IMG/VR virus record: IMGVR_UViG_3300004807_000047
Coordinates: 1 to 40,466 of that record
DNA: 40,466 nt
Origin: a virus
Reading direction: 5' to 3' (one strand)
Below the pieces are notes generated by a model, which saw only the letters and a program-made list of their open reading frames with translations, was not told the DNA's origin and did not search any database. The translations under genes and the position numbers were made by a program. Every line of letters begins with the position of its first letter. The first letter of the stretch is position 1. Shown here one piece after another: positions 40,301-40,466 of this stretch.

Positions 40301-40466
40301 TTCCAATTGGGGTATTATTAACACTTGAGAAGAATCCAATTGCGGAGTTGGCAGCAAATACTGTTCCACCAACGTAGGCACTGCCACCTACACCTAGCCC
40401 ACCAGTACCACCAACAACCAAGGCACCAGTTGTGGTACTGCTGCTGGCAGTGCCACTGGCAGCCAC
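37353..40466 (-). CDS. Large modular tail fibre, N-terminus outside window
   Basis: At least 1037 residues; the frame is open to the right edge, so the start is not in the window. It consists of repeated modules (NTTSGALVVGGTGGLGVGG and VAASGTASTN), beta-rich spacers and a C-terminal end that contains WYNGTAWASAS and a QQFVGTGSQTIFTLNSSQTT domain, typical of aquatic phage fibres. Five copies of the GALVVGG module lie in the right third. It ends at TAA 37353. This is the largest fibre here and probably the main long fibre or baseplate appendage. Confidence 0.85.
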   Translation of the reverse strand: MAASGTASSSTTTGALVVGGTGGLGVGGSAYVGGTVFAANSAIGFFSSVNNTPIGTLTPSTAAFTTATTSGTFTASGNIVAASSTASTNTTSGALVVGGGLGVSGAVNTGSTITAGGNIVAASGTASTNTTSGALVVGGTGGLGVGGQIYAGGIQNTPIGATTASTGAFTTLTSSGTSIHYGNIVAASGTTSTSNVTGAMVVTGGLGVSGNINVGGPTAYHNITGNLLLGYGSVPSSDVTTLEVNQNSATPVYSTSVVHVSAATGSLGKVTLDSFGSQSYFLARRADGTAAAPSAVQAGESLGGFAARGYGATGYYIGTFGTGMLASAAQNFTDTAQGTQLGFYTVPNNSNNAVLAMTISNLGNVIITSTAGSSGIGQGALIVNGAVSVQQSIYATSMYQGVNQVLSTSSGTGNLTISGNSVSLTTYGPGATTAGSSTSIPVISIDAYGRVSGLTSSSISTSFTVSGTSGTTSVGAGSTLNLAGTYGVTVAVGTEYANIATPQDLRTTAAPIFSGVTSSGNIVANSATTSTSTSTGAIVVSGAGGVGIGGNLYVGGTGIFGSSINYTPANAPIQVGYSINNYSQFTIQNANSGNNASTDIAAVANNGSDNDTYVDMGIVSSGYSQAAYNLYNPNDGYIIVAGNTTTGGGNLILNTYQANDIIFATGGTTTKFEVARITHGNVLVVKSTNNASPAANIGAFNVWGGASITGNTYHGGATVFNGSQTAGNDMILKGANDNTLLWARPNSTYDSVIIGNSATATTAVTGAKLIVNTTDSILLPVGTASQRPTAVTGMLRFNTTSSALEWYNGTAWASASTSFTVIQDQQFVGTGSQTIFTLNSSQTTASCIVSVNGIVQIPTTSYTVSGTTLTFNEAPLTTDVIDVRMLTTTQTVTQLYDTSGYNTVNAITGTGITFTTGTSSLTTQYTITTTGAIASSLSNVTIASASTPTTVDSFYANTYSSAEYLLTSTLGYTKEVTKALVVSNGSVANIAVYGTLNTSGNTLTTWNAVMSGNVVQLQGTTTNASTIIRMTKIYNAV
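38780..40466 (-). repeat. GALVVGG fibre module, about five copies
   Basis: Modules near 38790-38911, 39810-39930, 40020-40120, 40140-40240 and 40370-40466 each code for NTTSGALVVGG-type units followed by a YVGGT or similar end. The right three copies are very similar at DNA level. Confidence 0.8.

Noticed and set aside
38780-40466. CRISPR-like repeats
   Set aside because: The repeats are in-frame protein modules with coding periodicity and unequal spacing, without spacers.

Overview
The window is part of the genome of a T4-like contractile-tailed phage (myovirus), probably from an aquatic host. It carries the T4 core set in diverged form: ssDNA-binding protein gp32, UvsX and a UvsY-like mediator, terminase large subunit gp17 and a likely gp16, tail sheath gp18 and tube gp19, a baseplate tube-initiator-like protein, neck gp13 and gp14, sheath-completion gp15, head-completion gp4 and a gp1-type deoxynucleotide kinase. 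The sequence is moderately AT-rich. T4-type late promoter boxes (TATAAATA and close variants) sit immediately before many genes. The host cannot be named from the sequence. Sequence style and gene set recall pelagiphage or cyanophage T4 relatives, which is an inference from remembered families.

Nearly all genes lie on the minus strand, so the layout reads from right to left. 40466-33210 holds tail-fibre genes built from shared repeat modules, a lectin-like tip protein and a DUF115-like protein. 33213-30012 is a plus-strand block (gp14, gp15, a Nudix hydrolase). 29942-22332 holds a small early gene, a 391-aa protein, gp13, gp1, a plus-strand zinc-finger gene, gp18 and gp19. 22261-17751 holds the tube-initiator-like protein, a small protein, gp4, a radical SAM enzyme, gp16-like and a conserved protein. 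17751-10380 holds a 757-aa internal-type protein, a plus-strand HNH gene, gp17, a 2OG oxygenase and a 474-aa conserved protein. 10255-783 is the recombination/replication region. 1-782 carries a tRNA with anticodon CAT and two tiny genes.

The most unusual part is between gp32 and uvsX. Five enzymes follow one another with overlapping ends: sulfotransferase-like, radical SAM with an N-terminal twitch-like cysteine domain, 2OG-Fe(II) oxygenase-like, short-chain dehydrogenase, and a second twitch-type radical SAM. Just past uvsX is a third radical SAM whose SPASM domain is in a separate, +1-shifted reading frame. A fourth twitch-type enzyme lies among the head genes. With a class I methyltransferase, a second 2OG oxygenase and a second possible sulfotransferase-like protein, the phage carries a large modification toolkit whose substrate is unknown.

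Regulation is also readable. There are consensus sigma70 promoters (TTGACA-N17-TATAAT before the tRNA) and composite sigma70/late promoters before gp32 and a 41-aa gene. Several late or early starts lie almost on the ATG, suggesting leaderless mRNAs. Two ribosome-site hairpins (gp13 and gp1) have a promoter whose predicted start falls in the hairpin loop, so only locally started transcripts would expose the ribosome site.
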